Shown: positions 47,735 to 61,188 of the stretch, in pieces
How the letters are laid out: the number at the start of each line of letters is the position of its first letter
Position numbering within the stretch: the first letter of the stretch is position 1
Notes under the pieces: model-generated
Seen by the model: only the letters and a program-made list of their open reading frames with translations
The model's database searches: none
What the model was told of the DNA's origin: nothing
Translations under genes and position numbers: made by a program
DNA from: Pholiota molesta
Taxonomy: Eukaryota > Basidiomycota > Agaricomycetes > Agaricales > Strophariaceae
NCBI GenBank assembly: GCA_014925825.1
Contig: JACGCK010000019.1
Location: 1-64,000 of the forward strand
DNA length: 64,000 nt
Direction: 5' to 3'

Positions 47735-48748
47735 ATGGCTGCTGCGAACAAAAACAGGAATTTACCCAGTTGGACGGATGCTGGTCTCCAAGGAGGATCG
47801 TTCCTGTTGACAATTGTACAGAGCGCAGCCCAGCTTGCCCCGGTTCCTTATCTGCAGCAGGCAGCTGGTTCGGCTTTGTTCATCATCAACACTGTCGCGG
47901 TCAGTAAATATCGAAGTCCTCAGATATATAATAGACTAATCTACACCGCCAGGCCGTGAAAAATAACAAAGGAGACTTCGACCGTTTGGCACAGGATGCA
48001 GTTACTCTCGTCGCGGTCATCTGGAGAGCTTATGAAAGATCATATAACAAGGAAGAATGGCCGTCACGCGACTTGCGGGACATGATACTTGAATTTTGTT
48101 CGTAGGTGCTGTTCTCTTGTGTTGCTACAGATACACCGCATCACATTTCTTATACTCACAGAACTCTTGACTCCATTACGGAGTTTGCCAAAGAACGTGG
48201 ATCGAGAAAATGGATGTTTCGCACTTTTTATAGCTCAAATGATCGTCAGAGAATCAGTGAATATCGGGAGAGGTTGACGAGCGCAGTACAAACCTTTCAA
48301 GTGCGCAGATACCACTAGTATTGAATACTGGAGCATCATCCCTTCATCGCTCATGTTCACCGTTTCATAGGTCGCCACGGATCTGAATGTAAACGAAATG
48401 GTATCCGAGCTGTTGCAGAATCAGAAGAAGAATCACAACGAGCTGTTGCAGAATCAAAACAAGAATCAGAACGAGCTGTTGCAGAATCAGAACAAGATGA
48501 TGGTTCGACTGGAAGAATTGCATATGCCTGTCGGGAATTCAAAACCAAGTCGAAAGGAAGAATGGCCGGAGCAAAGACCTAAGCATGAGCGCCCATACCC
48601 TCCTGCACGCTGGGATGATACCCCACCGGGATCCGCGAACGGGCGCGCTTCGAGGCTACCCCATACGCCCATGTCTTTCTCTAATATTCAATACAGCGGG
48701 ATTTCCTTCGGAGATGGTGGCGTTACCGTTACAAATGGAGTCTCCTAG
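47735..48748 (+). CDS. MLKL-NTD-like helical-bundle protein with coiled coil and YSGISFG tail, 276 aa
   Basis: Four exons (47735-47899, 47953-48101, 48162-48300, 48371-48748) sum to 277 codons. The N-terminal ~150 residues form a predicted helical bundle: PVPYLQQAAGSALFIINTVA, DFDRLAQDAVTLVAVIWRAY, RDLRDMILEF, LDSITEFAKERGSRKWMFRT, RISEYRERLTSAVQTFQV. This matches the pattern of MLKL-NTD-like domains in Agaricomycetes. Three 11-residue repeats with ELLQNQ (one per 33 bp) form a short coiled coil, then a disordered Pro/Arg-rich linker. The last 25 residues (MSFSNIQYSGISFGDGGV) repeat the tail of the preceding gene but stop before its TGNITTTTYNDS extension. No other domain. Likely a membrane-acting cell-death effector; that is inference from the fold. 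Confidence 0.75.
48407..48505 (+). repeat. 33-bp tandem repeat encoding ELLQNQ hendecads
   Basis: Three units starting at 48407, 48440 and 48473 each begin GAGCTGTTGCAGAATCA and encode ELLQNQxKNxN. Eleven-residue periodicity is typical of right-handed coiled coils. The near-identical DNA means recent expansion, so copy number may vary between strains. Confidence 0.88.
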
Positions 48749-48990
48749 AGTCCTCTTACTTACGGTGTTAATTTTGGAATATCTCGCAATTGTAATTGAT
48801 ATGGACGCATTTTCACGTTGAGGAACCATTGCGATTGTAGCCTGAAATTTGTAGAGATGCAGATTGATGGGGTGCTTGCTTTACTCGTACAATGGGCGCC
48901 TAGATCTGGCGAGGAATTCTGACGACCTTGCCAAAATAATATCGATAACAGATGCTTTTAGGAACATATTTCATTAATATTACCATATGA

Positions 48991-50661
48991 CTAGAGATAC
49001 AAACTAATCAACTCCATGCCTTCCTTCTTCAAGTCCTTCTTGTCGATGCTGCTCATATGATCAGAATATTCATAGTTATACGCAAGCTTGAAGACGATGG
49101 GCTTGTCCGTCTTCATGACTTGTTTCCGACCCTTACTCGAGGCTAGCTGTCCACCAAGTGCCTGGTAAAACCAGAACCCAAAGGCGAGGCAGTTCCCAGA
49201 AACAGAGATCGTATCGTTATCCTCTACGAAATTCAGCACTCCGAAAGCCACAGTAATGTTTCCGCTGCGCCTGCGGTCCCATGCGGATGTATAGAAGGCA
49301 TCCCTATCCAAGAGGTTATACGTGCACGTTGGACTGGAGGGATCTTGGAACCCGACCGAAACCACCCCCGAGTATTGGCCGAAAGGTATGGAGGGAGCGG
49401 CCGAGGATTCGACAGCAGCGATGCACAGGAGGCGTACGCGAAGACCGAGATGGGTAAGGGTGATAGGTTCCCGTGGTGTGTTTGATATGCCGTAATCCAT
49501 GTCGCTGAACGCAGTGGAACGTTGGAGGTAGTGTTTTGGGCTGGAGGGGATGACGCGCGAGCGATACGTATGTAAATCGGGCTGGGGTCCGGCGCAGTTG
49601 AAGACGTCCCAAACCTCTGCGAACGAATTCAGGATCTTCTTCACTAGTCGAAAGAACGCTCTTTCGGCCCCCTCTCCGTAGGCGATGGAGATGCTGACGC
49701 CGAAGATTCCCATGAGAGAATAGGCGGTGTCCTCTCCGCGGGTGACCTCCCGATTCGCGGCCCATAACATTCGGCGGGAGATGGGAATGGTGTTGTCCGA
49801 GAGATTTTCCGATCCAAGGGTAAAACACTTCAGCTCGTAAGGAGTAATGTGCGTCGCTGCCTCCAGCTCTTCCTTGATACGAGCGTCCTGCTTATCGTTA
49901 TCCACATGCGTCAATGGACTCCAGTCTTTGGCGTAGAACTTGACTCGAGCCGGGGCTAATAACTCCTGAAGCGTCCATCCGCGTTTGAACCAGTCGTCGT
50001 ATCGCATATCGCCAATGGACGTGGTGTCGGCAAGAATAGTGATACAGATGTGGGCATCGCGGTACCATTGGTACATAGAGCGAATGGATTCGTCGAGTTC
50101 CGAGCTGCTCTCCTTGTTGATACACACAGAATCCATCCAGCCATACGTGACGCCATGGTGTCGCGCGGCGACTTCGCAGAACATTTCCAATTTCCTATAT
50201 GCCCCCTCCTTGCGTGTACCAGCGGTCCAGTCCTTGTATTCCATTTCTCCGATCCCATTTCGAGCCCAAGTATGCGACAGGATTGCGTATCGCGTATACT
50301 TACGAACCAAGGCCGTGATCACAGCTTTCTCTGCTTCCTGTCGTGAGACGCGCCGTTTTCCGGGCGATTCCAGCACCTTGTGATCAACGTTATCGTGAAA
50401 GACATCCTGATCGATCTCGGTTTCCATAGCGTGAAAAATGCGATGCAAGACGGTGTTTCGCTCGAGGAGTTCTATCCCAGAACCGTCGGTTTGAAAGGCT
50501 AGCAACCGAATTGGCATGTTATCGTGGACGTGTTTTCGGAGCGCCTTTTGTAGACCTGAAGGAAGTTGCGAGTGAGGCCGATGAGTCGCATGGGGAGATG
50601 GGCTTTTGAGAGAGTCCACAGAGGAATCAATGTCCATGACACTTCCTGGGGGGAAAAACAT
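48991..50661 (-). CDS. HET-domain protein 1 (vegetative-incompatibility type)
   Basis: HET domains act in non-self recognition and cell death in filamentous fungi and are TIR-like. The frame is open back to 50745 but lacks an ATG there. The first in-frame ATG is 50661 (MFFPPGSVMDIDSS), giving 556 aa. HET blocks: MPIRLLAFQTDGSGIELLER, YAILSHTWARNGIGEMEY, YRKLEMFCEVAARHHGVTYG, WMDSVCINKESSSELDESI, RSMYQWYRDAHICITIL, WFKRGWTLQELLAPARVKFY. A second conserved part has RGEDTAYSLMGIFGVSISIA and YGEGAERAFFRLVKKIL. The C-terminal ~200 residues are family-specific, ending KKEGMELISLYL. No NACHT domain. It pairs with a paralogue on the opposite strand at 61.2 kb. Confidence 0.88.
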   Translation of the reverse strand: MFFPPGSVMDIDSSVDSLKSPSPHATHRPHSQLPSGLQKALRKHVHDNMPIRLLAFQTDGSGIELLERNTVLHRIFHAMETEIDQDVFHDNVDHKVLESPGKRRVSRQEAEKAVITALVRKYTRYAILSHTWARNGIGEMEYKDWTAGTRKEGAYRKLEMFCEVAARHHGVTYGWMDSVCINKESSSELDESIRSMYQWYRDAHICITILADTTSIGDMRYDDWFKRGWTLQELLAPARVKFYAKDWSPLTHVDNDKQDARIKEELEAATHITPYELKCFTLGSENLSDNTIPISRRMLWAANREVTRGEDTAYSLMGIFGVSISIAYGEGAERAFFRLVKKILNSFAEVWDVFNCAGPQPDLHTYRSRVIPSSPKHYLQRSTAFSDMDYGISNTPREPITLTHLGLRVRLLCIAAVESSAAPSIPFGQYSGVVSVGFQDPSSPTCTYNLLDRDAFYTSAWDRRRSGNITVAFGVLNFVEDNDTISVSGNCLAFGFWFYQALGGQLASSKGRKQVMKTDKPIVFKLAYNYEYSDHMSSIDKKDLKKEGMELISLYL

Positions 50662-51969
50662 ACGCTGTTCAATGAGTAGTTCTATGGGAGTAGAAATGTG
50701 AAAATTACCCACCGTTCTCGATTGGAGATAGCATATCCCATTCAAGGCTTTGCATCCGATTCTCCCCTTGAGATATCTTTCTTGTAGAGATCATCACTGA
50801 GGATGAGGACCATACCAAACTCCGTTAATGATATCGTTCAAGACCGCAAGTAAGACAGACCTTGATTTTTCTCATATGTTGTATGTCCGTTGGAACGCCT
50901 GTGAATCGTCGAAGAAATGAAGTTTTCGAGCGCTCGAAGGAGTGCGTGCCCCTCAGGTGTCGTTATAGAACCTTTTCGTAGACCCTCAGGCGACAATAAT
51001 TGACTGGATGCGATCTGGTACCTTCATCGCAACCTCCTAATGAGCGTCAACGTTAGCTTGATATTACACGGTGATTCCCAGTATTACCTTTATCTTGCCA
51101 TTCATTTGGGACTACCGTGGCAGAGATGACGTGGATGAAGCTCTCTAACGTAGTTACAAGCGTCCCAGCAATCGAATTCGATGTATGTCGGTACCCCGAG
51201 TCTGAGATCCCAATTTCCGTCAAAAGGTAACGTATAGGGTTCAAATATTAGCAGTCAGCAGTCTGAACAATGGATGATTGCATAAAATGATACCTTTACC
51301 TTCTGAGAGAGGCAACATCGATATTGGGGGTGGTCAGAGCTCGGGAAATATTTTTGGAAAGGTAGTTATCGTTAGATGTTGGCTGATGTTGGAAGCTGGT
51401 TGGACGTTACTCTGCAGACCGTTGCCGATTTGATTCGATGCCCTATTTTAGGGTTTGTCGGGAAACACCGTGTGTGTTTACGGGATTACCCGGACCGGTT
51501 TCAACATGTCCCTCCTCCTCCCGCAGTCCCGCTGCCACCACATACCACGCTCCAGACTCTATTCTGTACGCATATCTTCACTCAACTTGTGGGCTCTTCA
51601 CCTGGTACCTAAAATACTGCGTCATCCGCTTACACCCTTCACTACATCTTCGCATCACACTTACTCATCACACACGCCTACACACGCGCATTTCGCTATG
51701 GAGTTCACCTCTGCAAATATTCGCAGTTGCTTAATCTCCCTGTACGTAAAACAAGCTGCATTCTTGCCTGCACGTGTGTCTCTGTTTGCATCTCGATACC
51801 TTTCCTCTTTCAACGGCGCGTCAGCGCGTCAGCAGCTGCTTTGTGCTCCATTCCATATGCATCTTGGGCTACTGGGTCTTAGGATTATTTTTCTCATACG
51901 AAGTCAAGACCGTAAAACGATCAAGCAAGCAATAAGCAAGTCTACCGACCGTGTCACGACCACATTTAA
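50662..51969. other. Intergenic between HET1 and monooxygenase 1
   Basis: Contains the HET1 promoter. From 51520 the plus strand is pyrimidine-rich, followed by ATG 51699 and a 100-codon frame that runs into the 3' end of the monooxygenase gene. The frame has no motif, so I do not call it. Confidence 0.4.
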
Positions 51970-54137
<2,168 letters not shown>

Positions 54138-54719
54138 TTCGTTCACGTTGGTCGAATTTTGTTGGTAATAAGCTTGCTCGCTAACAAGGTAGGCTTTTAT
54201 ACACTTTGGCCGAATGCATATTGGTGGTGTATAGCATGCTTACTATGACGGTGAAGAACGCCGACTCGGACGGAACCGCGCGCTACCGTGTAAGACTCAT
54301 AATATTTTGGTTGAAATCAGAATACTCTTTCGTTACATCCTTTTATGTTGCAGTCCTTTTATGCGGCCTAGATTCTAGAACAAATACGACGAAGCCCACT
54401 CACTAGCATATGATTCAATCAACCCATACTACCTGTCCGTGGACATCCATAGGTTATGAGAGAGTTGGAGTCAGAGAGTCAGAGATTATGGATCCGGACT
54501 ATCGGGATTGTGATTGTTTTGAACAGTGCGAAATCGGGAGAGTGAAGAATGACAGAATGAATTTTAGAATACACGCACATTTTCGCCATGCTAAGGTCAA
54601 ATAATATATCAGTCTCCATAATCATGACCAAAAATTGGGTGAGGATAATATCTGAGTTGAGGTTCTTATAATAATTACACAAATATACTAACATTATGTA
54701 TGTACCCGCATTAATAAAT
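54138..54719. other. Spacer between tandem monooxygenases
   Basis: Promoter side of copy 1. No gene recognised; an 87-codon minus-strand frame (54479-54742) overlaps the end of copy 2 and lacks a motif. Confidence 0.45.
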
Positions 54720-56888
54720 CTACTTTTTGAAGATAGCGGCAAAATAGCGTCTAACGCCTTCCAACGATCCTGACCGTGCTCCGATCATACCATCTGGACG
54801 AATGACATAGACCCCCCTCGTCGTATCAGCTTGCATATAGATAGCATGACCATGACCATTTCGATCTTCTAGGATCGTTGGAGTCTTCGCATCATTCTGG
54901 ACAGCACCCACGGTTCCTTTCTGAAGGATGACGACGATGCGAACGAGGTCTGCGGGGTACCTATCCAGGCCGGCGAGAACGGAGCGGAAATCAGTTTTGT
55001 TGGTGAATATGAGGAGAGTGTGATGAGTGGGGCTGAAGAGGTCGAACAAGCGAGTTTCGTTGGCGATTTCACTAGACTGAGAACCAACCTCGACGAGGCC
55101 GGGGGCATCTGGTGCGCGATCGCCGGCATACAAACCAAGCTTGGGATCTGCGTCATACGTCGATATCTTGGCGAATTCAGGTCCTTTGAGCTGCCGTTCT
55201 TCGTCGAGGACAATAGAGCTCCATCGGTAATTGACTCCCAGTTGGTTGAGATGCCCAGACCGATCCCATCCGGTCTGACTGCTAGATTCCGCGACTGTCG
55301 TTTCCAATATCTTTTCGGTTATCTGGAGCATTTGCGCGACGACCGGGAGGCGCTCCTCGGTGAATGTGTCCAGGAAGGATGCATTGGAATATCCTTTCAT
55401 TACGAGTGCTAGCTTCCATCCTAGGTTGAAGCCATCCTGAACACCGGTGTTCATTCCCTGATATAGTCTGATTAACATACACGCTCATCCTGAAAAAGAT
55501 ATAGCTACCTACCTGGCCACCTGTCATACTGTGAACATGTCCAGCATCTTAATAATTGCGACACATTTTGTAAGCACACTAAAGATGGGACATGGTTGGA
55601 TTTACCTCCTATCAGGAATGCTCGACCTTTGCGGAATGTTTCAGCCATGCGAACGTTGATTCTGCAGGACCGGAAACGACATGAGTTCTTATTTTGGAGG
55701 TCCAATAAAATTTTAAAAACATACCTGCCAGGGGAGAGATATAGTATTTCTCCGAACGTGATCTCGTGTGCTCGCTGCCCAATATTTGCCCTGATGAAGT
55801 CCATAACGGCCTCATGCCCCGTGTATAGTTCGGTGCGTTCTTCTAGGTTGGTTGCACTGATGAAGAAATTGAAAATGCCAGGAACTTCCGTGGGGCGAAT
55901 GCTAATGCTGTTGGACACTTAATGATAATAAACGCGACTGAGGATGATAAACCTACAAAGTTTCCGTCATGTTGCCCCACATATGCCATATCTGACAAAA
56001 ATTTAGATTCGCTGATGAGAGATTGAAGACCGATAAACTTACATCATTCTCCAATCCTTCGAGCCTGAAGTCGCCTGCGATGAAGCTATACGCCGTCGTC
56101 TCGCCGAGGAGCTTCAGGCCCAGTTCCTTTCGGACTGCGCCTTTTGCACCGTCAGACCCGATCACCCAGTCGTAAGACGCTTCCTCTCTGAGGGGCTCGA
56201 CACCCTCCGTACCGTCCAGGTTGTGTTTGAGTAGGGATACGTTGACATGGTCGTCGGACTGCTCGAGATGGTGCAGCTCGACGCCTAGTTCAACTTCACA
56301 TCCCGTCTTTGACAATTCCGCGCGCAGTATCTTGTCAAGGTTATCTTGTCCGAGCACTTGTGGGTTTATCTTAAAAATGATGATGAGGTCTGGCACTGTG
56401 GACGAACATAAAACACCTACATATGGGGTAGATGGCGTTGGCTCCAACATTGGCGCCATCCGAAATTCCCTCAAAATTTCATGGCCCTCAGGCATTTTAT
56501 ACATTCTCAGCATCGGTATATCGATCGAGCGCGAGGTGACTTGGGGAAGTAACCCGAGGAAGCTGAAGATCTCGAGAGAGCGGGGCTACATGAGAATACT
56601 ACTTGAAAAAGTATCGCAGTGTTATTGATAGAATGCCCACGTACCAAGATTCCAGCGCCCCGCTGGCCTTTTCGGTGCTCAGTGGTCTTCTCGATGACGC
56701 GAACTGGTATTCCATTGCGTCGCAAAGTCAGGGCAAGAATGAGACCTGAAGGCCCAGCGCCGACCTGTAGATTGGATAAGATGGTGAGCATAAAATCCAC
56801 CGTCCACTTCGCAAGTGCCTCCGCCCGAGCCAGCGATTGAATCGACACGTACAACCAAGACTTTGGGGGATTCTGAAGCAGAAGACAT
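54720..56888 (-). CDS. FAD-dependent aromatic monooxygenase, copy 2
   Basis: Tandem duplicate of the preceding gene, same strand, near-equal span. ATG 56888 gives MSSASESPKVLVV. It has VGAGPSGLILALTLRRNGIP, VIEKTTEHRKGQRGAGILV, YDWVIGSDGAKGAVRKELGL, GRAFLIGDAGHVHSMTGGQ (across an intron GTAAAT..TAAG) and [20 protein letters not shown]. The C-terminal thioredoxin-like domain ends VRRYFAAIFKK. Differences cluster in the HxHSxTGGQ segment, in VAESSSQTGWDR and at the C-terminus. The catalytic motifs are intact, so both copies could be active, possibly with different substrates or regulation. Confidence 0.88.
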
Positions 56889-57801
56889 GTTGTTGTTCAA
56901 GTTGTCTGAAGTTATGTTGGTGACGAACTTGCACACAAGCAAGCAAGTTTTTTATACGTTTGGGCCAGATGCATGTCAGTCGGTAGTGTGCTATATTCGT
57001 GCTGTATCGGGGATGAGGTGATGGTGTGGAGAAAGTCGGATGGGATCAATGCCGCAACTGCATGCAGCCGCGCAGACGCGCAGCCGCAGTTATAATTACC
57101 TCAAGCCTCAAGCCGCCTCCAAGCATCACAAGACGGTCGACGACGCTGCGCTCAAGAAGTACGCGGGCCGTGGCTGGGCTGTCGGCTACGGCATCTCGCG
57201 CGCGGAGCTCGCCGCGGCGGAGGCTGGCGGAGGGCGCCCCCGCGGCGGCGCGGGTAGCCTTCGCGCCGGGTCCGCGCTACGTCGGCGACGCGGCGTGCTG
57301 GATGCTGGCCCGTCTACCCCCGCTGACGGGGGCAGGAGGCGCGCCGGCGTCGGGCGGGAGCGTCGAGGCGAACGGCTTGGGAGATGCGGTACACCAAACT
57401 CATGCGTCCGCGGATTTCGTACTATTTCGTGGACTTGGCGTGTCTCCTTCATCACAATCAATCAAACGAAATAGATAAAGTCATCGTAAATACACATAGC
57501 AACTGGGAACGCAAACAAAAGAAAGATATTTGAAATATAATAGTACACGCGAGCCCAACGCTAACCAATATGCGACTACTACGAAGTAAACCGTCCGAAG
57601 CTCTTAACCGAATCAGAAGTGTGCAATGCGCAGGCAGGCCTGGAGACGGCGGTGACGGGGGAAGATGTATATGTATTAGCGATGGCGAGAACAGCGGACG
57701 CGGAGAGGGGACACGGGGTGGTCAAAAGCGTGTAGCGAGGGAGATGGTGGCAGCGCGGTCCGTCCAAAGAATGGGGTCTATCGAGGAGGAAGGTAGAGCG
57801 C
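56889..57801. other. GC-rich stretch between monooxygenase and histone H3
   Basis: Overlapping frames of 144-150 codons at 57026-57478 come from a GC-rich patch. One reads AALKKYAGRGWAVGYGISRA, which looks protein-like, but no start context or family is recognisable and the rest is low complexity. It may be a decayed gene piece. Confidence 0.35.
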
Positions 57802-58796
<995 letters not shown>

Positions 58797-61188
58797 TGGA
58801 CGACGATTTGAGGGTTTGCTTGAGGATTTGTGGCGGGGGTGGTGGTGGTTGGAGAGTGAGGAGGGGGCGGAAGGGAGGGAAGAAAGCAAAGTTCGACTCC
58901 CTTTTGGCCCCCAAACAAATCCCATTCAAGTTCTCACGCCTTCGAAGGCGCACGAGCCACCGCATTCCAGCCATTTTCACCTCGGAAGATTGCCTCGATA
59001 TTCGCTCTTTTTCTCCTGCCTCCGCATCTGCCCCGTTTTCCCACATTCAAACGCCATTGCTCCCACATTTCCTATACGCTTCTGCTAATTTTTGTTTCGA
59101 GCGAAACCGGGCACGGGAAGGTGGTGAAGTTGCGAAAACTGGACGGTGGAAGATTGCTGCTCCCCCAGGTGGCTCTTTTCGGAATATGCCGCCACAACAC
59201 GTCCACACACTGCACCACATCCCTCCTTCACCCCCACCACTTCGCCTCTGCCATGTTTCCATGGCCTGCCTTCTGGCCACGTTCTCGACAACAGGCCCAG
59301 CATCGCTTGGCAACATGAACACGTATCAAAGACGTGGCCCATCAATTAACCCCCGCCTGCTTCCTCTTTGCGCCCATTCCTGCTAATTATTGCTCAAAAA
59401 TTGGCCTTTTTGTTTGGCCACCTCTCCATCCGCCGTTGGCATGTACAGCCTGCATTCTGCATGGGGAACGCTGCGCTGGGTTATTTCGGCCCCGGCGCTC
59501 GAGCTAAACTCTACCACGGACCGACCAATTGGGCAGGTTCTCCTCATGCGCTGCGAACACTGTAAATCGCCGGCTGAAATAATGAATAAAGGGGTGTAGA
59601 TGTGACGTGGCCACTGGATGATGTCCTTTCCTCCGGGATCATCTCTGACAGCCGACCGCAGAGTGCAGAGTGCGCCCCTTCAGTGGTACATGTGGCGGAG
59701 GTACCCCGGTTGTAGTTTCCTTTTAGGGAAACTTGCGTCGTGTCCTGATCTACAGGCAAGCGCCGACATTTCATGAGATGCCACTGCCTCGTCCTTCTAA
59801 TGAATTTCTGACCCTGGCTCTATGGTTCAGTATCAGTATGGATAGTTATCTTCGCCCAAGTGCTCTCAACTTGTCCTTCAACTGTCGACAGAAATTTTTT
59901 AGCATAAAAGTTGGCTTCCTTTGACGTAGCGGACATACTCGTCCTCGTACCGGCCTGCCTCAGAAGAAAGGACCAACCCCACGCGCAACGACAATCACCG
60001 TGTCATTCATTTCCCGTAATCTGTCTGGCACTGCATATCGATCGTATTTCGCGCCTCCGTCTCGAAGAAACTTGATGCAACGACATAACGAACAGGAATC
60101 AATGATTGTCGATGGCTTTGACATGATCCATCTTTGGCCGCATATGTAGATGCTCCGACGTCACTCAGCCCATGTATCCCATAAAACTGTTGGCTGAGAT
60201 GCACTCGTCGAAAGCTTGATCCGTTCTTCGATCTTCTTGCCGATCCGAGGTCGACATCTACCATCAATGGCGCATCACCGTTACTTCCTCATCTTGAGAC
60301 CCTCTGAACGGCGAGTCATGCTCATGGGATCGTCTCTGCACATTTTACGGACCTCGCGTCTCTTATTCGTTGGTCATCGTGAAATGGACTTGAAATTGAA
60401 GTGGAACTGGATCACCGAAGACCCTTATGATTGCTTGAAGTCTACTTCAGGAAGGCAAGTCTGGTATTAGAGCCCTTAATGAATTTATATCATCGATAAC
60501 TCGAGGAATTTACGAATCGAGATCAACATCGTACCTTGGTGGCCGCGCACTGATATTATGAAGGAGATTAGGTGGAGATCGCAGAAGGCATGTGCTCTAA
60601 TGTACAATCCTCGCTTAGACTGTTTCCTGGTAGAATTTGTATTGTTTTTTCTACTTCTCTAATTTCCAAGCAAAACCACACCGGGATCGCCGTCATACCG
60701 TCGACGACTTTGTTATTTTGAGTGGCCAAAGTCGTGTATATGAATAAATGTTAACACGCTGTCAAAGCCGGCTACTTGCGATATAGTGGATGTGATCAGC
60801 ATCGGAACTCGGGCAATGCGATTGCTCGTGCTGTGATCGATACCTGATACTCCAGCTCGTTGGCATATAACAATGCGAAGTGCGCTATTCAATACGCGTG
60901 TCAACATTCGGGCATGTTACTTACGGATTTATGTCCTCGACTCTGACAGAATTCAACTCTATTAGTTCAAACACTACTGCTAGTAGTCCCAGCCACTCGA
61001 CGCTTCTTCCTGGTGTGTCTACTTGCTTTGAACGTTCTGCAGTCTTTTCTCTGCTTACTGCTCTTTGTAGTAGACGATCGAAGTTATTGTGACTGGATAA
61101 TCGACGAAGACAACCTCTCTGATCATGAACACGATGGTGAGTGCAAGATTCTTGATATACCAACTCTTCTTTATTGGCTGGTCTGTTG
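58797..61188. other. Intergenic, 2.4 kb, no gene recognised
   Basis: Begins with the H3 promoter side. Plus-strand frames of up to 196 codons (58796-59386) are Pro/Ser/His-rich and overlap frames in other phases, so they look like composition effects. Nothing with a motif was found from 59.4 to 61.1 kb. The last part should hold the promoter of HET2; a short ATG exon near 61124 ending in GTGAGT did not join in frame. Confidence 0.4.

Noticed and set aside
57026..57478. 150- and 144-codon frames between the monooxygenase and H3
   Set aside because: GC-rich, with overlapping frames in several phases; only a short stretch looks protein-like, with no family match.
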